Shown: positions 34,168 to 43,262 of the stretch, piece by piece | How positions within the stretch are numbered: the first letter of the stretch is position 1 | Layout of the letters: each line of letters begins with the position of its first letter | Assembly: GCF_001013905.1 (NCBI RefSeq) | Contig: NZ_LN831790.1 | Coordinates: forward strand, 2,303,501-2,367,500 | DNA from: Streptomyces leeuwenhoekii | Lineage (GTDB): Bacteria; Actinomycetota; Actinomycetes; Streptomycetales; Streptomycetaceae | Direction: 5' to 3' | DNA length: 64,000 bases | Made by a program: the position numbers and the translations under genes | Notes under the pieces: generated by a model | What the model saw: only the letters and a program-made list of their open reading frames with translations | The model's database searches: none | Told to the model about the DNA's origin: nothing

Positions 34168-35103
34168 ATGGCCGAAACCGGAGCTTCCGCACTCCCCCCG
34201 GCGCGCTCCCCGCTCGCCCGCGCCGAACGTTTCGTCTGGCTCACCGCGCGCGTCCTGGAGCAGCGTCTCTTCGCCCACCACTTCCGGGACGGCGGAGCCG
34301 GTCCGGTGGAGACGGCGCTGGACGCCTACCGCAACGAGGACGGCGGCTACGGCCACGCGCTGGAGCCCGACCTGCGGGGCCCGGTCAGCCAGCCCCTGCA
34401 CACCGCGCGCGCCCTGCGCGTCCTGGACGCCCTCGGGCGGTGCGGCGGACCCCGGGTGGAGCGCGTCTGCCGCTACCTGACCGCCGTCTCCACCCCGGAC
34501 GGGGCGCTTCCGGCCGTCCACCCGAGCCAGCGCGGCTACCCGGCGGCCCCCTTCGTCCCCGTCGTGGACGACCCGCCGAGCGACCTCCTGGCCACCGGCC
34601 CGGTGGTCGGCCTGCTGCACCGCAACGAGGTGTGGCACGCCTGGCTCTTCCGGGCCACCGACTTCTGCTGGCAGCGGATCGAGTCGCTGCGGACGACCCA
34701 CCCCTACGAGGTGGAAGCGGCCGTCGCCTTCCTGGACTGCGCGCCCGACCGTCCCCGCGCGGAGGCCGCCGCCGACCGCCTGGGCCGGCTGGTCCGCGAA
34801 CAGCGTCTCGCCGTCCTGGAGCCGGACCGGCTCGACCGGTACCCGGTCTCCCCCGGTTACGCCCCCGGCGAGCACCACTTCCCCCACGACTACGCCCCCG
34901 CGCCCGGCTCCCTGGCGCGCGCCTGGTTCACCGACGACGAGATGGCACGCTCCCTGGACTTCCTCGCCGCGGCCCAGCAGGAGGACGGCGGCTGGCCCAT
35001 CCGCTGGCGGCGGTGGGCCCCGGCCCCGGCCCTGGAGGCGCGCCCCCTGGTCACGCTGGACGCCTTGCTCACCCTCACGGCGTACGGCCGCCCGGTCGAC
35101 TGA
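34168..35103 (+). CDS. Hypothetical protein with alpha/alpha-toroid-like repeats
   Basis: The 311-residue soluble protein has repeats resembling the prenyltransferase/squalene-oxidase toroid: DAYRNEDGGYGHALEPDL, AVSTPDGALPAVHPSQRGYP and AAQQEDGGWPIRWRRWAP, each with a Q/N-x-D-G-G-like turn. No acidic catalytic motif (DxDD) is evident, so enzymatic function cannot be claimed. ATG at 34168 follows CGGAGG. It is a conserved neighbour of lhr in Streptomyces as I recall. Confidence 0.78.
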   Translation: MAETGASALPPARSPLARAERFVWLTARVLEQRLFAHHFRDGGAGPVETALDAYRNEDGGYGHALEPDLRGPVSQPLHTARALRVLDALGRCGGPRVERVCRYLTAVSTPDGALPAVHPSQRGYPAAPFVPVVDDPPSDLLATGPVVGLLHRNEVWHAWLFRATDFCWQRIESLRTTHPYEVEAAVAFLDCAPDRPRAEAAADRLGRLVREQRLAVLEPDRLDRYPVSPGYAPGEHHFPHDYAPAPGSLARAWFTDDEMARSLDFLAAAQQEDGGWPIRWRRWAPAPALEARPLVTLDALLTLTAYGRPVD

Positions 35104-35256
35104 CCGACCGCGCCCGCCCCGCCGGACCGTCACCCGCCCCGCACCGGGTCCGCCACTGTCCCGCACCCCGTCCCCGTACCCGAACCGGCGCGCGCCCGGA
35201 CCGGCACCGCGCCGCCACCACCCCCCTCGGCACGGCATCCGCCCAGCTCAGCCCGA

Positions 35257-35279
35257 TTGTCAGTCCCCGGGTGCACGAT
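35257..35279 (+). promoter_or_regulatory. RecA-NDp-like promoter of lhr
   Basis: TTGTCAGTC (35257-35265), eight bases, then CACGAT (35274-35279). It matches TTGTCRGTG-N8-TAnnnT except the last base of the first half and the first base of the -10. The lhr ATG begins seven bases after the -10, where transcription should start. Confidence 0.6.
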
Positions 35280-35285
35280 GGACGC

Positions 35286-38200
35286 ATGGTCAGCTCCGCA
35301 CACCGAGCCCTGGACGGCTTCTCCCCCGCGACCCGCGGCTGGTTCTCGGGCGCCTTCTCCGCGCCCACCGCCGCCCAGGCCGGCGCGTGGCAGGCCATCC
35401 GGGAGGGCTCGGACGTGCTCGTGGTGGCCCCCACCGGCTCCGGCAAGACCCTCGCCGCCTTCCTCGCCGCGCTGGACCAACTGGCCTCCACGCCCCCTCC
35501 CGCCGACCCGAAGAAGCGCTGCCGCGTCCTGTACGTGTCGCCCCTGAAGGCCCTCGCCGTCGACGTCGAGCGCAACCTCCGCAGTCCCCTCACCGGAATC
35601 CGCCACGAGGCCGTGCGCCTGGGCCTGCCCGAGCCCGAGGTCAAGGTCGGCATCCGCTCCGGCGACACCCCGGCCGCCGAGCGCCGTGCCCTGTCCACCC
35701 GCCCGCCGGACATCCTGATCACGACACCGGAGTCGCTGTTCCTGATGCTGACGTCGGCCGCGCGCGAGGCGCTGACCGGCGTGGAGACGGTCATCCTCGA
35801 CGAGGTCCACGCCGTGGCCGGCACCAAGCGCGGCGCTCATCTGGCGCTCTCCCTGGAGCGCCTCGACGAGCTGCTTCCCCGTCCGGCCCGCCGCATCGGC
35901 CTCTCGGCGACGGTCCGCCCGGTCGACGAGGTCGCCCGCTTCCTGTCCCCGCGCCGCAAGGTGGAGGTCGTCCAGCCGGAGTCGGGCAAGGAGTTCGACC
36001 TGTCCGTCGTCGTCCCGGTCGAGGACCTGGGCGAGCTGGGCGGCTCGCCCGCCGCCGACAACGGCGAGGGGGCGGAACGTCCCTCGATCTGGCCGCACGT
36101 GGAGGAGCGGATCACGGACCTCGTCCAGTCCCACCGCTCCACGATCGTGTTCGCGAACTCCCGCCGCCTCGCCGAGCGCCTCTGCAACCGGCTCAACGAG
36201 ATCGCCTACGAGCGCGCGACCGGCGAACCCCTCGGCGAGCACCACGCCCCCGCCGAGCTGATGGGCAACTCCGGGTCCGCCCAGGGCGCGCCCGCGATCA
36301 TCGCCCGCGCCCACCACGGCTCGGTCTCCAAGGAGCAGCGCGCCCTCGTGGAGGAGGACCTGAAGGCGGGCCGGCTGCCCGCCGTGGTCGCCACCTCCAG
36401 CCTGGAGCTGGGCATCGACATGGGCGCGGTCGACCTCGTCGTCCAGGTGGAGTCCCCGCCTTCGGTCGCCTCCGGTTTGCAGCGCGTCGGCCGTGCCGGA
36501 CACCAGGTCGGCGCGGTCTCCACGGGCGTGGTCTTCCCCAAGTACCGCGGCGATCTCGTCCAGGCGGCCGTGGTCACCGAGCGGATGCGCTCCGGCGCCA
36601 TCGAGTCCCTGAGGATCCCCGCCAACCCCCTGGACGTCCTGGCGCAGCAGCTCGTCGCGATGACGGCGCTGGACACCTGGCAGGTCGACGACCTGCTCGC
36701 CACGGTGCGCCGCGCCGCCCCCTTCGCCTCGCTCCCCGAGTCGGCGTTCACGGCCGTGCTGGACATGCTGGCCGGCCGCTACCCGTCCGACGCCTTCGCC
36801 GAGCTGCGCCCACGCGTGGTGTGGGACCGCGTCGCCGGCACGGTCACCGGCCGCCCGGGCGCGCAGCGCCTGGCCGTCACCTCCGGGGGCACGATCCCCG
36901 ACCGGGGGCTCTTCGGCGTCTTCCTCGCCGGCGCCGACCCGAAGAAGGGCGGCGGCCGGGTCGGCGAGCTCGACGAGGAGATGGTGTACGAGTCCCGCGT
37001 GGGGGACGTCTTCACCCTGGGCACCAGTTCCTGGCGCATCGAGGACATCACGCGCGACCGCGTCCTCGTCTCCCCCGCCCCCGGCGTCCCCGGGCGGCTG
37101 CCGTTCTGGAAGGGCGACCAGTTGGGCCGCCCGCTGGAGCTGGGCCGCGCCCTGGGCGCGTTCCTGCGCGAGGTCGGCTCCCTGCCGAAGGAGGACGCCC
37201 GCCTGCGCCTGCTCACCGCGGGCCTCGACGCGTGGGCTGCGGACAACGTGCTGTCCTACCTGGACGAACAGCGCGAGGCATGCGGCCACGTCCCGGACGA
37301 CCGGACGATCGTCGTGGAGCGGTTCCGCGACGAGCTGGGCGACTGGCGGGTCGTGGTGCACTCCCCGTTCGGCGCCCAGGTCCACGCTCCCTGGGCACTG
37401 GCCCTGGGCGCCCGCCTGTCCGAGCGCTACGGGATGGACGCGCAGGTCATGCACGCCGACGACGGCATCGTGCTGCGTCTGCCGGACGCCGATCTCATGG
37501 GCCTGGACCTGCTGGACCAGGAGCCGGCCCGGGCCGGCACGGAGTACGACGCGGACCGGGCGCCGGTGGGCGCGGCCGACGTCGTCTTCGACAAGGGCGA
37601 GGTCGACCGGATCGTCACCGACCAGGTGGGCGGCTCGGCCCTCTTCGCCGCCCGCTTCCGGGAGTGCGCCGCCCGCGCGCTGCTGCTGCCGCGCCGCAAT
37701 CCCGGCAAGCGCACCCCGCTGTGGCAGCAGCGCCAGCGCGCCGCCCAGCTGCTGGAAGTGGCCAGTGAGTACGGGTCGTTCCCGATCGTCCTGGAGGCGG
37801 TCCGCGAGTGCCTCCAGGACGTCTTCGACGTCCCCGGCCTGGTGGAGCTGATGGGCGACCTGGAGTCCCGCAAGGTCCGCCTGGTGGAGGTCACCACACC
37901 GGAGCCGTCCCCGTTCGCCCGCTCCCTCCTCTTCGGCTACGTCGCCCAGTTCCTCTACGAGGGCGACTCGCCGCTCGCCGAGCGGCGCGCCGCCGCCCTC
38001 TCGCTGGACTCGAGGCTGCTGGCCGAGCTGCTCGGCCAGGCGGAGCTGCGCGAGCTGCTCGACGCGGAGGTGCTGACCGAGCTCGAACGGGAGCTGCAGT
38101 GGCTCACCGAGGACCGCCGGGTGAAGGACGTGGAGGGCGTCGCGGACGTGCTGCGGGTGCTCGGCCCGCTCACCGACGCCGAGCTGGCCGAGCGGGGCGC

Positions 38201-40217
38201 CGAGCCGGGCTGGGCCGAGGAGCTGGCCGCCGCCCGCCGGGCGATCCGGGTCCGTATCGCCAGAGCGGACCACTGGGCGGCCGTCGAGGACGCGGGCCGG
38301 CTGCGGGACGCGCTGGGCACGGCGCTGCCGGTCGGGGTCCCGGAGGCGTTCACCGAGCCGGTCAAGGATCCGCTCGGCGACCTCCTCGCCCGTTACGCCC
38401 GCACCCACGGCCCGTTCACGTCGGTCACGGCGGCGGCCCGCTTCGGCCTGGGCGTGGCCGTCACCGAGGGCGCCCTGCAACGGCTGGCGGCCACGGGCCG
38501 GATCGTCCAGGGCGAGTTCCATCCGGCCGGCATCGGCCAGGAGTGGTGCGACGCGACCGTGCTGCGCCGGCTGCGCCGCCGCTCCCTGGCGGCGCTGCGG
38601 CATGAACTGGAGCCGGTGCCCCCGGCCGCGCTCGCCCAGTTCCTGCCCCAGTGGCAGCACATCGGCAAGGGGCACGCGCTGCGCGGCATCGACGGCCTGG
38701 TGCGCGCCCTCGAGCAGTTGCAGGGGGCCGCCGTACCCGCTTCCGCGCTGGAGAAGCTGGTCCTCCCGTCCCGGGTGGCGCACTACACCCCCGCGATGCT
38801 GGACGAGCTGACCGCCGCCGGAGAGGTGGTGTGGGCCGGAGCGGGCTCGCTCCCCGGCAAGGACGGCTGGGTTTCCCTCTACCTGGCGGACGCGGCCCCG
38901 CTGCTCCTGCCGCCCCCGCACCCGCTGGAGCTCACCGCGCTCCACCAGTCGGTCCTCGACACCCTCTCCGGCGGCTACGGCCTGTTCTTCCGCCAGATCG
39001 CCGACCAGGTGCGGGCCACCACCCACCCCGACGTCACCGACCCCCAGCTCGCCGACGCCCTGTGGGACCTGGCCTGGTCGGGGCGGCTGACCAATGACAC
39101 CCTTGCCCCCCTGCGCTCCCTGCTGGGCTCGGGCCGCACCGCGGGTTCCACGGCCCACCGCGCCCGGCGCACGGTGCCGCGAGGGCGTTACGGCTCCCTG
39201 ACGGCCGCCGCCCGCACCGCCTCCCGCAGCGGCCCCCCGACCGTGGCCGGCCGCTGGTCCCTGCTCCCCGCCCGGGAGGCCGACACCACCGTGCGCGCCC
39301 ACGCCCTGGCGCGCACCCTGCTGGACCGGCACGGCGTGGTCACCCGGGGCGCCGTCGCGGCCGAGGGCGTCGAGGGCGGTTTCTCGGCGACGTACCGCGT
39401 CCTGTCGGTGTTCGAGGAGAGCGGCCAGGCCCGGCGCGGCTATGTCGTCGAAGGGCTCGGCGCCGCCCAGTTCGCCATGGACGGCGCCGTCGACCGGCTG
39501 CGTGCCGTGGCCAACGCCCGGGAACGCGACGAGGCCCTGCCCGGCCCCGGCTTCCCCGACGGCGGCCCGCAGGACGCCACCGCCGACGGCACCCCCGACT
39601 GGCTCGCTCCCGGCACCGACTACACACCGGACTGGCTCACCCCCGAGCTCCCCGGCGCGCCCGGCAGCCCCGATCGCCTCGCCCCCGGCGACTACATCTC
39701 CCCGCACGACTACGACGCCCCGGGTGCGGGCGGCCCCCGCGGCGGCGCCGCGCGCAACGCCCCGGGCGCCCCCTGGAGCACCCACCGCCGCCCCGGCCAG
39801 GGGCCCGGGGGCCGATCCTCCCCTGCCTCCCGAGCGGTGGTCCTGGCCGCCGCCGACCCGGCCAACGCCTACGGCGCCGCCCTCGCCTGGCCCGAGCCCC
39901 CGGCCGGGGCGAGCCACAAACCCGGCCGCAAGGCGGGCTCGCTGGTGGTGCTCGTCGACGGCGAACTGACGCTGTACATGGAGCGCGGCGGCAAGACGCT
40001 GCTGGCGTGGCCCTCCTCCCCGGACGGTGAGGAGGCCCACGACCCCCGCCTGCACGCGGCCGTGGAAGCGCTCGCGGCAGCCGCCCGCGAGGGCGCCCTC
40101 GGCACGGTGACGGTGGAACGCGTCAACGGCGCCGCCGCCTTGACCTCTCCGTTCGGCGCCCTCCTGGAGACCGCCGGTTTCGTCGCCACCCCACGCGGCC
40201 TGCGCCTGCGCGCCTGA
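35286..40217 (+). CDS. lhr: Large ATP-dependent helicase Lhr
   Basis: Lhr is a 3'-5' superfamily 2 helicase used in DNA repair. The 1643-residue protein starts PTAAQAGAWQAIREGSDVLVV (Q motif), Walker A PTGSGKTLAAFL, DEVHAVAGTKRG (DEVH box), SATVRP, and motifs V/VI in LELGIDMGAVDLV and QRVGRAGHQ, within the first 420 residues. Winged-helix and Lhr C-terminal domains follow. Residues about 1418-1515 are a low-complexity linker with PDWLAPGTDY/PDWLTPE repeats before a last conserved C-terminal segment. ATG at 35286 was chosen because the family N terminus starts there and the promoter ends just before; the frame is open for 2.8 kb upstream without similarity. Confidence 0.96.
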   Translation: MVSSAHRALDGFSPATRGWFSGAFSAPTAAQAGAWQAIREGSDVLVVAPTGSGKTLAAFLAALDQLASTPPPADPKKRCRVLYVSPLKALAVDVERNLRSPLTGIRHEAVRLGLPEPEVKVGIRSGDTPAAERRALSTRPPDILITTPESLFLMLTSAAREALTGVETVILDEVHAVAGTKRGAHLALSLERLDELLPRPARRIGLSATVRPVDEVARFLSPRRKVEVVQPESGKEFDLSVVVPVEDLGELGGSPAADNGEGAERPSIWPHVEERITDLVQSHRSTIVFANSRRLAERLCNRLNEIAYERATGEPLGEHHAPAELMGNSGSAQGAPAIIARAHHGSVSKEQRALVEEDLKAGRLPAVVATSSLELGIDMGAVDLVVQVESPPSVASGLQRVGRAGHQVGAVSTGVVFPKYRGDLVQAAVVTERMRSGAIESLRIPANPLDVLAQQLVAMTALDTWQVDDLLATVRRAAPFASLPESAFTAVLDMLAGRYPSDAFAELRPRVVWDRVAGTVTGRPGAQRLAVTSGGTIPDRGLFGVFLAGADPKKGGGRVGELDEEMVYESRVGDVFTLGTSSWRIEDITRDRVLVSPAPGVPGRLPFWKGDQLGRPLELGRALGAFLREVGSLPKEDARLRLLTAGLDAWAADNVLSYLDEQREACGHVPDDRTIVVERFRDELGDWRVVVHSPFGAQVHAPWALALGARLSERYGMDAQVMHADDGIVLRLPDADLMGLDLLDQEPARAGTEYDADRAPVGAADVVFDKGEVDRIVTDQVGGSALFAARFRECAARALLLPRRNPGKRTPLWQQRQRAAQLLEVASEYGSFPIVLEAVRECLQDVFDVPGLVELMGDLESRKVRLVEVTTPEPSPFARSLLFGYVAQFLYEGDSPLAERRAAALSLDSRLLAELLGQAELRELLDAEVLTELERELQWLTEDRRVKDVEGVADVLRVLGPLTDAELAERGAEPGWAEELAAARRAIRVRIARADHWAAVEDAGRLRDALGTALPVGVPEAFTEPVKDPLGDLLARYARTHGPFTSVTAAARFGLGVAVTEGALQRLAATGRIVQGEFHPAGIGQEWCDATVLRRLRRRSLAALRHELEPVPPAALAQFLPQWQHIGKGHALRGIDGLVRALEQLQGAAVPASALEKLVLPSRVAHYTPAMLDELTAAGEVVWAGAGSLPGKDGWVSLYLADAAPLLLPPPHPLELTALHQSVLDTLSGGYGLFFRQIADQVRATTHPDVTDPQLADALWDLAWSGRLTNDTLAPLRSLLGSGRTAGSTAHRARRTVPRGRYGSLTAAARTASRSGPPTVAGRWSLLPAREADTTVRAHALARTLLDRHGVVTRGAVAAEGVEGGFSATYRVLSVFEESGQARRGYVVEGLGAAQFAMDGAVDRLRAVANARERDEALPGPGFPDGGPQDATADGTPDWLAPGTDYTPDWLTPELPGAPGSPDRLAPGDYISPHDYDAPGAGGPRGGAARNAPGAPWSTHRRPGQGPGGRSSPASRAVVLAAADPANAYGAALAWPEPPAGASHKPGRKAGSLVVLVDGELTLYMERGGKTLLAWPSSPDGEEAHDPRLHAAVEALAAAAREGALGTVTVERVNGAAALTSPFGALLETAGFVATPRGLRLRA

Positions 40218-40376
40218 CACGGCGCGCTCGGGGCAACCGCCGCCCGGGCCCGCCGACCGCTCCGGCCCGCGGTCCCCGCGCCCGCTCCCGGACGGCCGGC
40301 GGCCTCCCCGCCGCGAGCGGGCGGTCGTACACACGCGCGGCTCCGCCGGGTTCCGTCGCCGTGTCACCCTGGACTC

Positions 40377-41198
40377 ATGCCCGAAGGAGACACGGTCTGG
40401 CAGACCGCGCGGCGGCTGCACGGCGCGCTCGCGGGCGAGGTGCTGATCCGCAGCGACTTCCGGGTGCCGCGGTACGCCACCGTCGATCTGACCGGCCGCA
40501 GGGTGCTGGACGTCGTCTCGCGCGGCAAGCATCTGCTCACCCGGATCGAAGGCGGCCTGACGCTCCACTCCCACCTGCGGATGGACGGCTCCTGGAAGGT
40601 GTTCGCCGCCGGCCGGCGCTGGAGCGGCGGCCCCGCCCACCAGATCCGCGTGGTGCTCGGCAGCGCCGACCGCACGGCCGTCGGCTACCGCCTGCCCGTC
40701 CTGGAGCTCCTGCGCACAGCCGACGAACACCGCGTCGTCGGCCACCTCGGCCCGGACCTCCTCGGACCGGACTGGGACCCCGCCCAGGCGCTGGCGAACC
40801 TGCTCGCCGACCCGGCGCGCCCGCTGGGCGAGGCCCTGCTCGACCAGCGCAACCTCGCCGGCATCGGCAATGTCTACAAGTGCGAACTGTGCTTCCTGCT
40901 CGGCGTCACCCCCTGGCTGCCCGTCGGCGACCTGCCCGCCGAGCGCGCCGGCAAGCTCCCCGTGCTCGCCAAGAAGCTGCTCGAAGCCAACCGCGACCGA
41001 CCGGTGCGCGGCACGACGGGCCGGCGCGGCCAGGACCTCTTCGTCTACGGCCGCGCCCCCCGGCCGTGCCTGCGCTGCAACACCTCCGTCCGCGTCGCCG
41101 ACCAGGGCGACGGCTCCCGCGAGCGCCCCACGTACTGGTGCCCCACCTGCCAGCGGGGCCCCACCCCGGCACCGCGCGGCCGGACCGGGGCACGCTGA
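40377..41198 (+). CDS. nei: Endonuclease VIII-like DNA glycosylase
   Basis: The 273-residue bifunctional glycosylase/AP lyase removes oxidised pyrimidines. Pro2 and Glu3 in MPEGDTVWQTARRL are catalytic; LLDQRNLAGIGNVYKCE is the H2TH motif; CLRCNTSV with YWCPTCQ is the zinc finger. This is the Nei2 type of actinobacteria. ATG at 40377 sits six bases after a CACCCT hexamer and lacks a ribosome-binding site, so it may be leaderless. It follows lhr by 159 bases, another repair gene. Confidence 0.94.
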   Translation: MPEGDTVWQTARRLHGALAGEVLIRSDFRVPRYATVDLTGRRVLDVVSRGKHLLTRIEGGLTLHSHLRMDGSWKVFAAGRRWSGGPAHQIRVVLGSADRTAVGYRLPVLELLRTADEHRVVGHLGPDLLGPDWDPAQALANLLADPARPLGEALLDQRNLAGIGNVYKCELCFLLGVTPWLPVGDLPAERAGKLPVLAKKLLEANRDRPVRGTTGRRGQDLFVYGRAPRPCLRCNTSVRVADQGDGSRERPTYWCPTCQRGPTPAPRGRTGAR

Positions 41199-41204
41199 GC
41201 GGGA

Positions 41205-41690
41205 TCAGCCGGTGAGCAGGGCGTCGATCTGGCCCACCGCCTGCCCCAGGCCCTCGACCATGCCCATGTTCACCAGCCGCTCCATCTGCTCCCGGGAGCC
41301 GAAGACCCAGCGCAGCTCCATCCGCGTGCCCCCGCCGTGGGCGGTGAGCCGCACCCGCGCCGCGGTGGTCGGCATGTCGTCCTTCGGCTTGCCGTCCTGA
41401 TCGGCGAAGCCGTCGACGAACTCCAGGGACGTCGGCGGGCTGACGGACGTGATCCGCCACCACCCGCGGTACTGCTCGCCCTCCGGGCCGGTCATGAAGT
41501 AGGTGACCTCGCCGCCCGCCGTCAGGTCGTGCTCCTCCACCGTCGCCGGGTAGTCCGGCGGGCCCCACCACCGCTCCAGCCGGCGCGGGTCGGCCCACAT
41601 CTGCCACACCCGTTCGACCGGGGCGGCGAAGTCGGCGACCAGGGTGAGGGCCAGGTGGTCGACATCCCTGTCCACGCTGGTGACGCTCAT
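41205..41690 (-). CDS. SRPBCC (AHSA1-like) domain protein
   Basis: The 161-residue protein has the START/Bet v 1-like fold: FAAPVERVWQMWADPRRLERWWGPPDYPATV (read as PVERVWQMWADPRRLERWWG), GGEVTYFMTGPEG, PPTSLEFVDGFAD and the C-terminal helix EGLGQAVGQIDALL. Such proteins bind hydrophobic ligands; no specific function is known. Its ATG overlaps the stop of the upstream small membrane gene. Confidence 0.88.
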   Translation of the reverse strand: MSVTSVDRDVDHLALTLVADFAAPVERVWQMWADPRRLERWWGPPDYPATVEEHDLTAGGEVTYFMTGPEGEQYRGWWRITSVSPPTSLEFVDGFADQDGKPKDDMPTTAARVRLTAHGGGTRMELRWVFGSREQMERLVNMGMVEGLGQAVGQIDALLTG

Positions 41691-41950
41691 CGTTCCCGTC
41701 CTTCCCGTGGCGCGTCCGGCACGGCCACGACGGCCCGCCACGCCCGCCGCCACCGCCCCGCCCGCACGGCGCCCACCGCCCGCTCGTGGGGCGCGCAGTG
41801 CACCGGCAGCACACTCAGCCCCCATCCCCCGGCGGCGACCGCCCCTTCCAGCACCCCCGCTCCGGGCGCCACGGCGAGCCTCAGTACGGCCCACCACCAC
41901 AGCGCACCCAGTCCCAGTACGACACCCCGGCGCACGGTCCGTCCTGCCAC
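41687..41950 (-). CDS. Small hydrophobic hypothetical protein coupled to SRPBCC gene
   Basis: The 87-residue product has a hydrophobic stretch (GVVLGLGALWWWAVLRLAVA) and a second weak one, then a basic Arg-rich tail. GTG at 41950 is preceded by GGAGG at about nine bases. The stop overlaps the SRPBCC start as ATGA, the main reason to accept it as a gene. No family was recognised. Confidence 0.55.
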   Translation of the reverse strand: MAGRTVRRGVVLGLGALWWWAVLRLAVAPGAGVLEGAVAAGGWGLSVLPVHCAPHERAVGAVRAGRWRRAWRAVVAVPDAPREGRER

Positions 41951-42004
41951 GGCCCACCACCTCCAGCCCGACGCCGGCCACCCGCTTCCGGGCCGGACAC
42001 GGCA

Positions 42005-42475
42005 TCAGCCGTTCTCGGCCTGGAACATCCAGTGGTGCTTCTCCAGATCCGCCGTGATCCGGATGAAGATGTCCTGGCTGACGGGGTCCGGCTCCCCGGT
42101 GGCGGCGATCCGCTCCCGCATCCGCACGATCACCGCACCCAGCGCGTCCACGAGGGCCCGCACCGCCGCCGCGTCGTCGACCCAGCCCTCCGGGGTGACC
42201 CCGATGCCGCTGCCGACGGCGACCGTCGCGGCGCGGCCGTCCGGCGGCACCCCCAGTGCCGCGGCACGCTCCGCCACCGTGTCGGAGTGCGTCCGGGCCG
42301 TGGCGACGACCTCGTCCAGTTGCAGATGTACGGAACGGAAGCGCGGCCCGACCACGTTCCAGTGGATCTGCTTGGCCACCAGGCCGAGATCGACCAGGTC
42401 CACGAGGGCGCCCTGCAGCGCCTCGGACACCGTCTGCAGGCTGGCGTCGGACAGCGGGCTCTTCACGACGTACAT
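42005..42475 (-). CDS. Dps-family ferritin-like protein
   Basis: The 156-residue protein protects DNA by storing iron and consuming peroxide. Ferroxidase residues lie in KQIHWNVVGPRFRSVHLQLDEVV (read as KQIHWNVVGP and SVHLQLDEV). The C terminus is short (HHWMFQAENG) without the lysine tail of some Dps. ATG at 42475 has a strong GGAGGTGCC before it. A partial sigma-B-like promoter (GGCT, 15 bases, GGGTGA, 42585-42561 on the minus strand) lies upstream. It corresponds to one of the three S. coelicolor Dps genes by position. Confidence 0.93.
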   Translation of the reverse strand: MYVVKSPLSDASLQTVSEALQGALVDLVDLGLVAKQIHWNVVGPRFRSVHLQLDEVVATARTHSDTVAERAAALGVPPDGRAATVAVGSGIGVTPEGWVDDAAAVRALVDALGAVIVRMRERIAATGEPDPVSQDIFIRITADLEKHHWMFQAENG

Positions 42476-42655
42476 CGGCACCTCCGCAGGCTCACCCCCG
42501 CCACGTCCCTCCACGATGACCGCAGCGCCGCCCCCCGGCAAACGCACCGGGAGCATCCGCTCACCCACGGTCATCAGGCGGAGCCGTCCCCGCCCCGACG
42601 TCCCGCCCCCGGCCTCGCGCCCGCCCGCCGCCCGCGGCCGCCGCGCATACGAAAA

Positions 42656-42701
42656 CCCCGGCCGCGCCCCTCCGGATCTCCCGGAGCGGCCCCGGCCGGG
42701 G
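42656..42701 (-). terminator. clgR terminator
   Basis: GGCCGGGG-type arms (42656-42663 and 42694-42701) enclose a second inner hairpin; reading on the minus strand the stem is followed directly by TTTTC, a rare U run in this genome. Confidence 0.8.
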
Positions 42702-42772
42702 CCCCGTACTTCGCTCTCGGCCTGCGCCGACCGCGCCCGGCGGACGTGGCGTCCGCCCGTGGCGCCCCGCGC

Positions 42773-43153
42773 TCAGGCGGCGACGACGTCCACCGCCTCG
42801 GCGGGCGCCTTGATGGTCACCCGTTCCGGTGGCACACCGGTCACCGACACGGAGCCCAGCATCGGACGAACCGGCGCGGGCACGGACTCACTGGGGGTGG
42901 CAGCAGCAGACTGGGCCAGCTCGGCGAGGGCGAGTTCATCGCTCACTTCCCGCATGAGCTCGGACATCCGTACGTCCAGCGCGTCGCAGATGGCGGCGAG
43001 CAGCTCGGAGGAAGCCTCCTTCTGCCCCCGCTCCACCTCGGAGAGATAGCCGAGTGAGACTCGGGCGGACGAGGAGACTTCGCGCAGAGTACGGCCCTGG
43101 CGCTGGCGCTGCCGACGCAGCACGTCACCCAGCAGGCGACGGAGCAGAATCAT
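42773..43153 (-). CDS. clgR: Transcriptional activator ClgR
   Basis: ClgR activates clp and lon protease genes and others in actinobacteria. The 126-residue protein has an XRE helix-turn-helix ([40 protein letters not shown]) and ends in VDVVAA. A C-terminal Ala-Ala is the degron through which Clp protease removes ClgR in Streptomyces, giving feedback. ATG at 43153 follows GGAGGGAG. It lies beside cinA, as in other actinobacteria. Confidence 0.93.
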   Translation of the reverse strand: MILLRRLLGDVLRRQRQRQGRTLREVSSSARVSLGYLSEVERGQKEASSELLAAICDALDVRMSELMREVSDELALAELAQSAAATPSESVPAPVRPMLGSVSVTGVPPERVTIKAPAEAVDVVAA

Positions 43154-43262
43154 CGGTGGCTCCCTCCTCGGACCGCGTAGCCGCATCCTTCTCGCCCCAC
43201 CGTACCGCCTCGCGCCGCGGCCGTGCGGGGAGCGATGTCGTGTTCACTCAGGGCTGCAAACA

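Noticed and set aside
32469..35285. In-frame 939-codon open extension upstream of lhr
   Set aside because: It runs antisense through the AI-2E gene and DUF3046, is Arg/Gly/Pro-rich and has no domain; the Lhr fold starts at 35286.
35130..40745. 1871-codon minus-strand open frame opposite lhr
   Set aside because: Its third-position pattern is that of a shadow of lhr, with low-complexity Gly/Arg/Val/Leu translation and no motif.
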